Source: a virus | Virus record (IMG/VR): IMGVR_UViG_3300035703_000016 | Location: 94,435-158,434 of that record | Length of the DNA stretch: 64,000 bases | Reading direction: 5' to 3' (one strand) | Shown here: piece after piece, positions 50,282-56,111 of the stretch | Numbering within the stretch: position 1 is the stretch's first letter | Layout: each line of letters starts with the position of its first letter | Made by a program: the position numbers and the translations under genes | The notes under the pieces: generated by a model | What the model was told of the DNA's origin: nothing | Databases searched by the model: none | What the model saw: the letters and a program-made list of their open reading frames with translations, nothing else

Positions 50282-50363
50282 TGCTCCAGGAGGGACTCGA
50301 ACCCTCAATCCTTACGGAGTCTGTTTCTAAGACAGAAGTGTATACCAGTTCCACCACCGGAGC
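50282..50363 (-). tRNA. tRNA-Leu(UAG)
   Basis: Acceptor GCTCCGG/CTGGAGC, anticodon stem TCTGT/ACAGA with loop CTTAGAA, long variable arm. Discriminator A. Confidence 0.92.
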
Positions 50364-50371
50364 ATATATCA

Positions 50372-50578
50372 CTAATAATCACCTAAATCAACATGAATAG
50401 CCTTTGACTCAAGAGAAGTTAATAGAGATATATTTAATTCTTCATCGTATAGACCACCAGTATCTAAAATCTCTCTTATCATAATTTCAGCATCATTTAT
50501 ATTTCCTGCGCTAACTATTATCGTGCTGCCAACATAGTGACCTGGACCTCGATGAAGGTAAAAGTTTAAGTTTTTCAT
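50372..50578 (-). CDS. Unknown small protein
   Basis: A 68-aa protein (FYLHRGPGHYVGSTIIVSAG; NDAEIMIREILDTGGL), alpha/beta. No family recognised. It fits exactly between tRNA-Leu(UAG) and tRNA-Tyr. Confidence 0.7.
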   Translation of the reverse strand: MKNLNFYLHRGPGHYVGSTIIVSAGNINDAEIMIREILDTGGLYDEELNISLLTSLESKAIHVDLGDY

Positions 50579-50581
50579 AAG

Positions 50582-50665
50582 TGCCGCACATAGGATTCGA
50601 ACCTATTCAGTCATAAGACAACGATTTTACAGACCGTCCTAGCTCTCCAACTCTAGCGGTGTGGC
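50582..50665 (-). tRNA. tRNA-Tyr(GUA)
   Basis: Acceptor GCCACAC/GTGCGGC with one A-C mismatch at pair 4, anticodon stem ACGGT/ATCGT with loop CTGTAAA, long variable arm as in bacterial Tyr, T arm ATAGGTTCGAATCCTAT. Discriminator A. Confidence 0.9.
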
Positions 50666-50694
50666 ATTGTAAATATACTAAAAGATCTTGACAA
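50666..50694 (-). promoter_or_regulatory. 29-nt element
   Basis: TTGTCAA-N10-TATATTTACAAT directly abutting the tRNA-Tyr 5' end. Confidence 0.6.
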
Positions 50695-50716
50695 CATTCA
50701 GTCTATCTTTTAAGTG

Positions 50717-50789
50717 CGGGTATGGAAGGATTCGAACCTACGACCTGAGAGTTAACAGCTCCCTGCTCTACCACTGGAGCTACATACCC
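50717..50789 (-). tRNA. tRNA-Asn(GUU)
   Basis: Acceptor GGGTATG/CATACCC, D arm GCTC..GAGC, anticodon loop CTGTTAA, T arm GTAGGTTCGAATCCTTC. Discriminator G. Confidence 0.93.
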
Positions 50790-50796
50790 ATAATTT

Positions 50797-50871
50797 TGGT
50801 AGGACCACCAGGACTCGAACCTGAATTAATTGAGTATCAGTCAACTGTGCTAACCATTCTACTATAGTCCT
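50797..50871 (-). tRNA. tRNA-Ile(GAU), CCA encoded
   Basis: Acceptor AGGACTA/TGGTCCT, anticodon stem GTTGA/TCAAT with loop CTGATAC, T arm CAGGTTCGAGTCCTG. The gene reads ACCA at the 3' end (50800-50797), the only tRNA here where I see the CCA. Confidence 0.92.
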
Positions 50872-50878
50872 AAAAGCG

Positions 50879-50963
50879 CGGAAGATGGAGGTAACGATCC
50901 CCCTTGGGTTTTATCCCAGCCATAGCTTAGCAAGCCAGCCGATTACCTTTCTCGCAATCTTCC
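50879..50963 (-). tRNA. tRNA-Ser(GCU)
   Basis: Acceptor GGAAGAT/ATCTTCC, anticodon loop TTGCTAA, long variable arm. T loop is ATCGTTA, lacking the usual T54. Discriminator G. Confidence 0.88.
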
Positions 50964-50968
50964 AAAAT

Positions 50969-51013
50969 GTAGGGGTTCTCTAACCGGACTTCTCTGCTGG
51001 TACCCTACTCCGG
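50969..51013. repeat. Interleaved inverted repeats in spacer
   Basis: GTAGGG (50969-50974) pairs with CCCTAC (51003-51008), and CCGGA (50984-50988) with TCCGG (51009-51013). The pairs interleave, so either a pseudoknot or two alternative hairpins. Confidence 0.5.
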
Positions 51014-51018
51014 ATTTG

Positions 51019-51089
51019 TGTGACAGTGGGTTTCGATCCCTTTCTAAGATATTCACAACATCTCGTGCTTCCATTACACTACAGTCACC
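51019..51089 (-). tRNA. tRNA-His(GUG)
   Basis: G-1 present before GTGACTG, which pairs with CTGTCAC (one T-T mismatch). Anticodon loop TTGTGAA. T stem is poor and the T loop is ATCGAAA. Possibly weakened, but the His marks are clear. Confidence 0.82.
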
Positions 51090-51096
51090 ATGTTAA

Positions 51097-51168
51097 AAAG
51101 TAACTCACTGGAAACGTTATTACTGAAGTTATCAGCCTATGCGTTAAGCACTCCTATTATGTTACTTT
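51097..51168 (-). pseudogene. tRNA-sized fold-back, likely decayed tRNA
   Basis: 8-bp inverted ends AAAGTAAC (51097-51104) and GTTACTTT (51161-51168) enclose exactly 72 nt, the size of a tRNA, but no T arm (TTCRA) is recognisable on either strand. Confidence 0.35.
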
Positions 51169-51185
51169 CTCGTACTCCAAGTTGG

Positions 51186-51273
51186 CGGTAGAGGTAGGAT
51201 TCGAACCCACAACCCGAGTAAACGAGACCGGTTTTCAAGACCGGAGCGGTCAGCCATTACGCTTTACTCTACC
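51186..51273 (-). tRNA. tRNA-Ser(UGA)
   Basis: Acceptor GGTAGAG/CTCTACC, anticodon stem CCGGT/ACCGG with loop CTTGAAA, long variable arm CTCGTTTACTCGGG, T arm GTGGGTTCGAATCCTAC. Discriminator G. Confidence 0.93.
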
Positions 51274-51390
51274 AAAATATCTTTACTGTCTTCTTTACAG
51301 AGAAAAATGCATTTGTTGCCATGTGTAATCTTGGGTGAGCCTATTCAGCATACATCTCTTTCATTGAATAACGCTACTGTAATAGCTATG

Positions 51391-51464
51391 ATTGCTTTCT
51401 TCCTACGACTTTACGGGTGATTCACCAAGGAGTTTCATTATCACTATTCAACTAATCAAGCAAT
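51391..51464 (-). pseudogene. tRNA-sized fold-back, likely decayed tRNA
   Basis: 7-bp inverted ends ATTGCTT (51391-51397) and AAGCAAT (51458-51464) enclose 74 nt with no canonical T arm. The rest of the 51274-51470 gap holds no gene I can see. Confidence 0.35.
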
Positions 51465-51470
51465 AAATTG

Positions 51471-51542
51471 TAGTCGTTAATGGAATCGAACCACTATCTT
51501 TGGGATCAAAACCCAACGTGTTAGCCTTTATACTAAACGACT
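51471..51542 (-). tRNA. tRNA-Gln(UUG)
   Basis: Acceptor AGTCGTT/AACGACT, anticodon stem TTGGG/CCCAA with loop TTTTGAT, T arm AGTGGTTCGATTCCATT. Discriminator A. Confidence 0.92.
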
Positions 51543-51549
51543 ATATTAG

Positions 51550-51622
51550 AGCGAGTGATGGGATTCAAACCCACAACCCCCGACTTGGAAGGACGGTGCG
51601 CTATCAGTTGCGCTACACTCGC
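51550..51622 (-). tRNA. tRNA-Gly(UCC)
   Basis: Acceptor GCGAGTG/CACTCGC, anticodon loop CTTCCAA, T arm TGTGGGTTTGAATCCCATC. Discriminator U, usual for Gly. Confidence 0.92.
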
Positions 51623-51823
51623 ATAGTTAATAATTAATTTTATCGAATTCGTTGGACACATTTGCTAAATTATTATTACCCTCATATGCTCTTGTCGGCA
51701 CACCTAGAATTTGCATCTGGAATCTGGGCTTGTCATGCCTCAGCGGGTTAATCTTATCTAATAATTCTTATTCGCACACAAAATATCGTTTCTGTTGACG
51801 TTTCGTTAGTTAATTTTTTTGTG
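51623..51823. other. Spacer without a recognised gene
   Basis: A 200-nt gap between tRNA-Gly and tRNA-Val. I see no ORF, tRNA or strong hairpin in it. Confidence 0.3.
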
Positions 51824-51898
51824 TAGTCACTGTCAGATTCGAACTGACGACCTATTGCTTGTAAGGCAATTGCTCTGAACCAACTGAGCTAAGCGACT
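51824..51898 (-). tRNA. tRNA-Val(UAC)
   Basis: Acceptor AGTCGCT/AGTGACT, D arm GCTC..GAGC, anticodon stem ATTGC/GCAAT with loop CTTACAA, T arm GTCAGTTCGAATCTGAC. Discriminator A. Confidence 0.93.
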
Positions 51899-51958
51899 GA
51901 TTTGCGTTTACCTTTGCAAAGGTTATAGAGGCACGCATACGCCTTTATCTATATTATG

Positions 51959-52032
51959 TGGAATCGATGAGATTCGAACTCATCACATAGATCTTGCAAA
52001 GATCCATCGCCAGCCTAGGAACATGCGACCCC
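51959..52032 (-). tRNA. tRNA-Ala(UGC)
   Basis: Acceptor GGGGTCG/CGATTCC includes G3-U70, the alanine identity pair; anticodon stem GGATC/GATCT with loop TTTGCAA; T arm ATGAGTTCGAATCTCAT. The D stem is weak (CAT/ATG). Discriminator A. Confidence 0.88.
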
Positions 52033-52057
52033 TTGCGCCCATCTTTTCACTGCTATG

Positions 52058-52093
52058 GCGGAGACTAGTTTTTCAACTACTGATGGACCCCGC
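52058..52093 (-). repeat. Two-tier hairpin with GAAA tetraloop
   Basis: On the minus strand GCGGGG pairs with CTCCGC (one G-U), enclosing TAGTT-GAAA-AACTA. It lies in the 94-nt spacer between tRNA-Ala and tRNA-Pro and is not a tRNA. Confidence 0.45.
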
Positions 52094-52126
52094 TGACCTT
52101 TATATAGAAAATGCCAGTAAAACTTG

Positions 52127-52201
52127 TATAAGTGGAGAGATTCGAACTCTCGATAACTTGGTCCCAAACCAAGAGGGTATAGCCTTCTGCCCGACACCTA
52201 T
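52127..52201 (-). tRNA. tRNA-Pro(UGG)
   Basis: Acceptor ATAGGTG/CACTTAT (one G-U), anticodon stem CTTGG/CCAAG with loop TTTGGGA, T arm GAGAGTTCGAATCTCTC. Discriminator A. Confidence 0.92.
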
Positions 52202-52279
52202 ATAATTCGTTTGTTTATTAAAAGTAATACTATTTTTTGATCTTTTTCAATTGATCTTAAAAGTGTTACCTTTTTTTTG

Positions 52280-52350
52280 AAGGCGATACAAGATTTGAAC
52301 TTGTGTAGTGGGATTTGCAATCCCAAGCCTCGCCTCTCGGCCAATCGCCC
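52280..52350 (-). tRNA. tRNA-Cys(GCA)
   Basis: Acceptor GGGCGAT/ATCGCCT, anticodon stem TGGGA/TCCCA with loop TTGCAAA, T arm ACAAGTTCAAATCTTGT. Discriminator U, the Cys mark. Confidence 0.93.
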
Positions 52351-52354
52351 AGTG

Positions 52355-52417
52355 TGGTAGATATTGAATCACACGATTATTGGTTATTCTCTAATCTTCA
52401 ATATACGCTATCTACCA
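52355..52417 (-). pseudogene. Fold-back of 63 nt, possible decayed tRNA
   Basis: 9-bp inverted ends TGGTAGATA (52355-52363) and TATCTACCA (52409-52417), with an inner TTGA/TCAA pair. The minus strand has GATTCAAT near its 3' end, T-loop-like. Ten nt short of a tRNA. Confidence 0.35.
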
Positions 52418-52442
52418 AAACCTATGCGTATAAAGAACCTCG

Positions 52443-52515
52443 TAGCTCCAAAGGGATTCGAACCCCTATCTGATGATTCGTAGTCACCCGTTCTTATCCA
52501 TTGAACTATGGAACT
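52443..52515 (-). tRNA. tRNA-Arg(ACG)
   Basis: Acceptor AGTTCCA/TGGAGCT, anticodon stem GGTGA/TCATC with loop CTACGAA, T arm TAGGGGTTCGAATCCCTT. Discriminator A. A34 would need editing to inosine by a host enzyme. Confidence 0.92.
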
Positions 52516-52525
52516 ATATTTTTTG

Positions 52526-52599
52526 CACCGAGAACCGGAGTCGAACCGATAATTGCCTGCTTACAAGGCAGGTGCTGTAACCAATTGAGCCATCCCGGT
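52526..52599 (-). tRNA. tRNA-Thr(UGU)
   Basis: Acceptor ACCGGGA/TCTCGGT, D arm GCTC..., anticodon stem CCTGC/GCAGG with loop CTTGTAA, T arm ATCGGTTCGACTCCGGT. Discriminator G, unusual for Thr. Confidence 0.91.
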
Positions 52600-52744
52600 A
52601 AATTACAACTTTTAAATTATCCCCATAGTTGTCAACTGTGCTGGCATACGATCCAGAGGTTCAGTGGCGGGTGGTGTAGCTATACACCTTAACCAGACTT
52701 TCCTATCTTCGATTCATAGTGAACGTTCACCAGAGGACTTTTTG

Positions 52745-52815
52745 CACAATCAGCAGGATTCGAACCTACATCAACGGTTTTGGAGACCGCTATTCTACCA
52801 TTGAACTATGAATGT
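52745..52815 (-). tRNA. tRNA-Trp(CCA)
   Basis: Acceptor ACATTCA/TGATTGT with one T-T mismatch, anticodon stem GCGGT/ACCGT with loop CTCCAAA, T arm GTAGGTTCGAATCCTGC. Discriminator G, the Trp mark. Confidence 0.9.
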
Positions 52816-52824
52816 GTGTTTGCT

Positions 52825-53295
52825 CTATTGAAGAGCTTTTATGATTTTATCTTTTATTCCAGTCTGTTTAATTCCTTCTGATGAAAGAGGAGTTCGAATA
52901 AAATTTTCAAGTTCGGAAAGATCTAAATCATCTACTGCAACCCATTTTATTATTTCTGGATGAAGAGATAAAAAATCATTAATTTCTTCTACTCTTGCTT
53001 TTTCGAGTTGAGATCCAGAACAACTAATGTATGAAGTAATATCAATTGGTAATTTCCTAATTCCTCTTATTTTGTACAACTCTTGAAGTTCTTCTAAAGT
53101 AGCATAATGTCTCCAATCTGATGAAATTACTATTTCACAATTTGTTATTTCAATAATTTCATTTAAAATTTCAAGAGCTTTACTATTAAAATTATCGAAT
53201 CTTTTATCTATCCCGTCACCTTTTTTAAGAGCTCTACTGCCCCATTCACTAGATAAACAAATTACACCATCGTGATCTAAAAATAAAACTTTCAT
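52825..53295 (-). CDS. HAD-like protein
   Basis: 156 aa from the ATG at 53295 (MKVLFLDHDGVICLSSEWG); the longer frame runs back into a tRNA fragment. LFLDHDGV is the HAD motif I (Asp nucleophile), ISSDWRH motif II, and KWVAVDDLDLSELE the acidic motif IV. These short HAD proteins (HAD_2-like 'SSDWR' type) are common in phages. Phosphatase action is likely; substrate unknown. Confidence 0.85.
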   Translation of the reverse strand: MKVLFLDHDGVICLSSEWGSRALKKGDGIDKRFDNFNSKALEILNEIIEITNCEIVISSDWRHYATLEELQELYKIRGIRKLPIDITSYISCSGSQLEKARVEEINDFLSLHPEIIKWVAVDDLDLSELENFIRTPLSSEGIKQTGIKDKIIKALQ

Positions 53296-53309
53296 GATTT
53301 TAGTTATTG

Positions 53310-53339
53310 TGCGCCCGGATGGATTCAAACCAACATCGA
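53310..53339 (-). pseudogene. tRNA 3' half, split by HNH cassette
   Basis: Minus strand: T arm GTTGGTTTGAATCCATC, then acceptor CGGGCGC and discriminator A. The matching 5' half (GCGCTCG) is at 54119, 743 bp away. Confidence 0.6.
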
Positions 53340-53349
53340 AATAGCGAAA

Positions 53350-53985
53350 TTAAAGATAATATTCTCTTTTAATTTTATGACATCTAGGATAATTAGCCCC
53401 CTTAGCAGCTAAATTGACTTCTATAAGAGCTTGTCTCATATTCCAATTATTATTTAATAAAGCTTCTAATAGTCTTTCATCAGTTACTTTACATCCTTTA
53501 CGTCTTTGTATTTTTTTATTACGACCTCTCCAAGTATCTGTTAATGCATGACAATTTGGACATAGTAACTCGAGGTTATTTCTATCATTATTAAAATGGT
53601 CACCATCTTTATGTTCTAATTCTAATGGAATATCTCTGCCTTGCCATTTATCATTTCCGCAATTGTTACACTTTCGTCCTTGTTCATAATAAATCTTAAG
53701 TCTCTGATTAGGCCATGTTAGCTCTTCAAATTTAGTTTCAATAATCTTAATGATTTTCTTTTGTCTATTCTCTTCAACCCTCTGTTTATATTTTATAATT
53801 CGTTCAGAATTATCTGCATTTTTTCTATTAGCTTGTTTTACTTTATCAGATTTTTTTGCAGATTCTGATTTTTTCTTCTTATCTTCCTCTGACCATGATT
53901 TGCCTTGTCGACATTTCATGGAACAATAATTAATCAATCCTTTACTCGGTTGAAATTCTACACCGCATTTATTACAATTCTTCAT
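53350..53985 (-). CDS. HNH homing-type endonuclease
   Basis: A 211-aa protein. N-terminal zinc finger (CNKCGVEF...YCSMKCRQGK), basic linker, then the HNH core: CNNCGNDKW, LELEHKDGDHFNNDRNNLELLCPNCHALTDTW (about 127-157), with both Cys pairs and the catalytic His/Asn. The C-terminus carries a helix-turn-helix-like segment (LLEALLNNNWNMRQALIEVNL). It lies between the two halves of a broken tRNA, so it probably arrived as a mobile cassette. Confidence 0.9.
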   Translation of the reverse strand: MKNCNKCGVEFQPSKGLINYCSMKCRQGKSWSEEDKKKKSESAKKSDKVKQANRKNADNSERIIKYKQRVEENRQKKIIKIIETKFEELTWPNQRLKIYYEQGRKCNNCGNDKWQGRDIPLELEHKDGDHFNNDRNNLELLCPNCHALTDTWRGRNKKIQRRKGCKVTDERLLEALLNNNWNMRQALIEVNLAAKGANYPRCHKIKREYYL

Positions 53986-54000
53986 GAGATATTTTTTTAT

Positions 54001-54008
54001 TATAAATA
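54001..54008 (-). promoter_or_regulatory. TATTTATA box
   Basis: Minus-strand GGGATATTTATAATA, 15 nt before the HNH ATG. Confidence 0.4.
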
Positions 54009-54083
54009 TCCCAATTGAACCTTTAATATAGTAAATTTTAAAATAATTATTAAAATAATTCCTAAACAGATAAAAGATAAAAA

Positions 54084-54119
54084 TTAGTGCAATGCTCTAA
54101 TCAACTGAGCTACGAGCGC
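54084..54119 (-). pseudogene. tRNA 5' half, split by HNH cassette
   Basis: Minus strand: acceptor GCGCTCG (54119-54113), TA, D arm GCTCAGTTGATTAGAGC, then anticodon-stem-like TTGCA and CT, where homology ends. GCGCTCG pairs fully with CGGGCGC at 53312-53318. Confidence 0.6.
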
Positions 54120-54291
54120 ATTTTTTAAATTTTGTTTTACGGAATTTCTTCCAATTTCTTTGTCTTCCTTTTCCTCTACTATTACAACCGCGATTTGGTC
54201 CACATATTGGACATCCAAGTACTACACTTCTAAGTGCAAGTTTGTAAGTTCGAGAATCTAGTGTCTCTGATACAATTTTATTTACTTTCAT
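54097..54291 (-). CDS. Small basic CPxCGPxRGCN protein
   Basis: A 64-aa basic protein. GCPICGPNRGCNSRGKGRQRN (residues 26-46) then WKKFRKTKFK recall a small zinc-binding protein seen near phage tRNAs. Its last ~8 codons are read through the tRNA 5' half, so the native C-terminus probably was nearer KTKFK. No known function. Confidence 0.6.
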   Translation of the reverse strand: MKVNKIVSETLDSRTYKLALRSVVLGCPICGPNRGCNSRGKGRQRNWKKFRKTKFKKCARSSVD

Positions 54292-54355
54292 TTTATTAGG
54301 TTTTTAAAACCTAATACATGTCAAATTTCTTTTTCATTTTATTTATATTTTTCCG

Positions 54356-54428
54356 CGGTAATGATCAGTATCGACCTGATTCCTCCAGATTTTCAGTCTG
54401 GCGCTTCTATCTAGTTAGCTTCATTACC
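54356..54428 (-). tRNA. tRNA-Phe(GAA)
   Basis: Acceptor GGTAATG/CATTACC, anticodon stem CCAGA/TCTGG with loop CTGAAAA. T arm ATCAG-GTCGATA-CTGAT lacks T54. Discriminator G, unusual for Phe. Last tRNA of the array. Confidence 0.9.
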
Positions 54429-54443
54429 TTGTTTGTTTGCTAT

Positions 54444-54472
54444 ATTGTAAATGTACAAAATCCTTTTGACAT
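54444..54472 (-). promoter_or_regulatory. 29-nt element
   Basis: ATGTCAA-N10-TACATTTACAAT, 15 nt before tRNA-Phe, the same distance as the copy at 46356. Confidence 0.6.
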
Positions 54473-54512
54473 TTTAAAGTTTTTCTCGTATATTTGTTTT
54501 TATTATCATTAA

Positions 54513-54549
54513 AAAAGCCCTGAAATTTTTTTAATTATCCAGGGCTTTT
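54513..54549. terminator. Terminator hairpin
   Basis: 10-bp stem AAAAGCCCTG (54513-54522) with CAGGGCTTTT (54540-54549), A/T flanks on both sides. It ends minus-strand transcription from the genes to its right. Confidence 0.7.
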
Positions 54550-54571
54550 AAAATTAGATTATAAAGTTTAT

Positions 54572-54688
54572 TTATCCTTTATCGTCTGTATCCCTGAAAG
54601 GTTTATATTTTCCCCAAAAGCTAATACTTATTGGAGTAAGAGCTCCAGTATTGATGTCTAGTTTTAAATGTCTTGGATGTTGTATCAT
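54572..54688 (-). CDS. Small unknown protein
   Basis: A 38-aa ORF (MIQHPRHLKLDINTGALTP...FWGKYKPFRDTDDKG) with a TATTTATA box 4 nt upstream and a terminator 22 nt downstream: a one-gene transcription unit. No family recognised. Confidence 0.65.
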   Translation of the reverse strand: MIQHPRHLKLDINTGALTPISISFWGKYKPFRDTDDKG

Positions 54689-54692
54689 ATTT

Positions 54693-54700
54693 TATAAATA
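54693..54700 (-). promoter_or_regulatory. TATTTATA box
   Basis: Minus-strand CAGATATTTATAAAAT-ATG: 4 nt to the start codon, as at 4723 and 18544. Confidence 0.35.
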
Positions 54701-54741
54701 TCTGAATATAAATATAAATCAAGAAATTGAGAAAAATTATT

Positions 54742-54957
54742 TTATTTTTTAAGTGGATAAATAACTTCTACAATTTTACTATTACCACTTGATTTCACTT
54801 CAAAATCCCTAATGTGAAGAGCTTCAAAATGTTCATACACTCTAGCTTCACTCTCTGTAACTGAATCAGCTTCTACTAAATACTTTACAATTTCTTTTTT
54901 TGGCTTGTCCTTGTTAGGATCTACTGTTCTAAATTCTACTTTAACTTCAAAAAACAT
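54742..54957 (-). CDS. Unknown small protein
   Basis: A 71-aa alpha/beta protein (FEVKVEFRTVDPNKDKPKKE; TESEARVYEHFEALHIRDFEV), similar in feel to small phage proteins that keep the pattern VKVxFxTxDPxxxKxKK. No function known. Confidence 0.7.
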   Translation of the reverse strand: MFFEVKVEFRTVDPNKDKPKKEIVKYLVEADSVTESEARVYEHFEALHIRDFEVKSSGNSKIVEVIYPLKK

Positions 54958-54995
54958 AGTTATTTTATTAATAAGTATACAAAAAATTACGAAAA

Positions 54996-55586
54996 TTAAG
55001 GAATATATAATAATGTTGGATTATTTTTATGAACATCTACTTCTGAAAATGTATGAGAAAATGAATCTAGTCTAAAAGGTCGAGTAATTAAATGAATTCC
55101 ATTTTTAGTAGGAATTTTAGCAATAATTTTTTCACCTTCTGGCATCTCCGACTCTATATATTTAGTCATAGAATCAATGTATACTGAATCTATAGTTTCA
55201 CTAAAGTCAATATCAATTATCCAACTTTTATTCTCTCCTGTACCAAATTGACCAGAAACACTTTCATACGCTTTTCTAACTGATTTAAAATCTTTATTAA
55301 GAATCTGATCAGTTACTTTTTTTAGCATTTGGAATGCTAATGTTTCAAAAGATCTAGGATTTAAATTAATATAAGCTCTTGCATTATGAAATTTACATAA
55401 TTCAACAATCTCAGGATATTTTTTATTTAAATAGTCTAAACTTGATATATAATAAGTTTTAACAACATATGAATTTCTTCCAATTTCAGGATGTTCTTTT
55501 TTTCTTTTTAGAATCTGCAAATGATAGAATGTATCATTAGAGCTAAAATGAAGCAGCTTTTCTATTATCGCTATGTTATCTATCAT
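54996..55586 (-). CDS. Conserved phage protein, possible AEP/primase-like fold
   Basis: A 196-aa protein. RAYINLNPRSFETLAFQMLKK (residues 69-89), SWIIDIDFSETID (121-133) and TKNGIHLITRPF (156-167) followed by DVHKNNPTLLYIP. The DxD strand and the later HLI strand recall archaeo-eukaryotic primase-type cores, but I am not sure. Homologues are widespread in large phages. It is 5 nt from the 55592 gene. Confidence 0.7.
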   Translation of the reverse strand: MIDNIAIIEKLLHFSSNDTFYHLQILKRKKEHPEIGRNSYVVKTYYISSLDYLNKKYPEIVELCKFHNARAYINLNPRSFETLAFQMLKKVTDQILNKDFKSVRKAYESVSGQFGTGENKSWIIDIDFSETIDSVYIDSMTKYIESEMPEGEKIIAKIPTKNGIHLITRPFRLDSFSHTFSEVDVHKNNPTLLYIP

Positions 55587-55591
55587 AATTA

Positions 55592-55828
55592 TTAATTTTG
55601 CGTCTCTAATGAGACCTGGGATAGCTTAATATTAATACATGGCATTCTATCTATTGTAATCTGAAGACCAAAATCAGGAAATCTAGAATTATATCCTATA
55701 TAGTCACATTTTCCAACTATATCACTAATAGGAAACGGAGGTAGACTTTTATACCCTTTTAAGCGAACCCTTTTTCCTTCAAGTTGAGATTTTATAGTAG
55801 TCAATATAGTCTCTGATAATCTATCCAC
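55592..55828 (-). CDS. Unknown small protein
   Basis: A 78-aa, beta-rich protein (VRLKGYKSLPPFPISDIVGKCDYIG), SH3-like in feel. It overlaps the next gene by 8 nt. No family recognised. Confidence 0.65.
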   Translation of the reverse strand: MDRLSETILTTIKSQLEGKRVRLKGYKSLPPFPISDIVGKCDYIGYNSRFPDFGLQITIDRMPCINIKLSQVSLETQN

Positions 55829-56045
55829 GTCTAAGAAATAAAAATATAAAAAATATTATAAAAGTAATACCTATTACAAAATTATCAGAATTGTTTGCGA
55901 TATACGTCTCTTTCCTATTTCTATAATATAATTTTTTACATTCTTTATATGTAGTATCAAGAGGAGTATAATTATGATATGTCAACATGTCATGTTTTCT
56001 TAAACTACATATAAAATCTATTTCTTCTTTAGCTTGTTTTGTCAT
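55821..56045 (-). CDS. Small C-anchored membrane protein
   Basis: A 74-aa protein with a basic soluble front and one C-terminal membrane segment (FVIGITFIIFFIFLFLRRG). Function unknown. Confidence 0.65.
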   Translation of the reverse strand: MTKQAKEEIDFICSLRKHDMLTYHNYTPLDTTYKECKKLYYRNRKETYIANNSDNFVIGITFIIFFIFLFLRRG

Positions 56046-56111
56046 AACCTATTTTAATTATCGTAAATATACCAATAAACAATTAAACTAAGTAAAATAT
56101 CTTCTAAGTAT

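Noticed and set aside
52015-52205. Two 60-aa ORFs on opposite strands
   Set aside because: They lie across tRNA-Ala, tRNA-Pro and the spacer hairpin.
53310-54119. Group I intron in the split tRNA
   Set aside because: No 3' anticodon stem matching TTGCA and no recognisable P/Q/R/S core; an HNH insertion with loss fits better.
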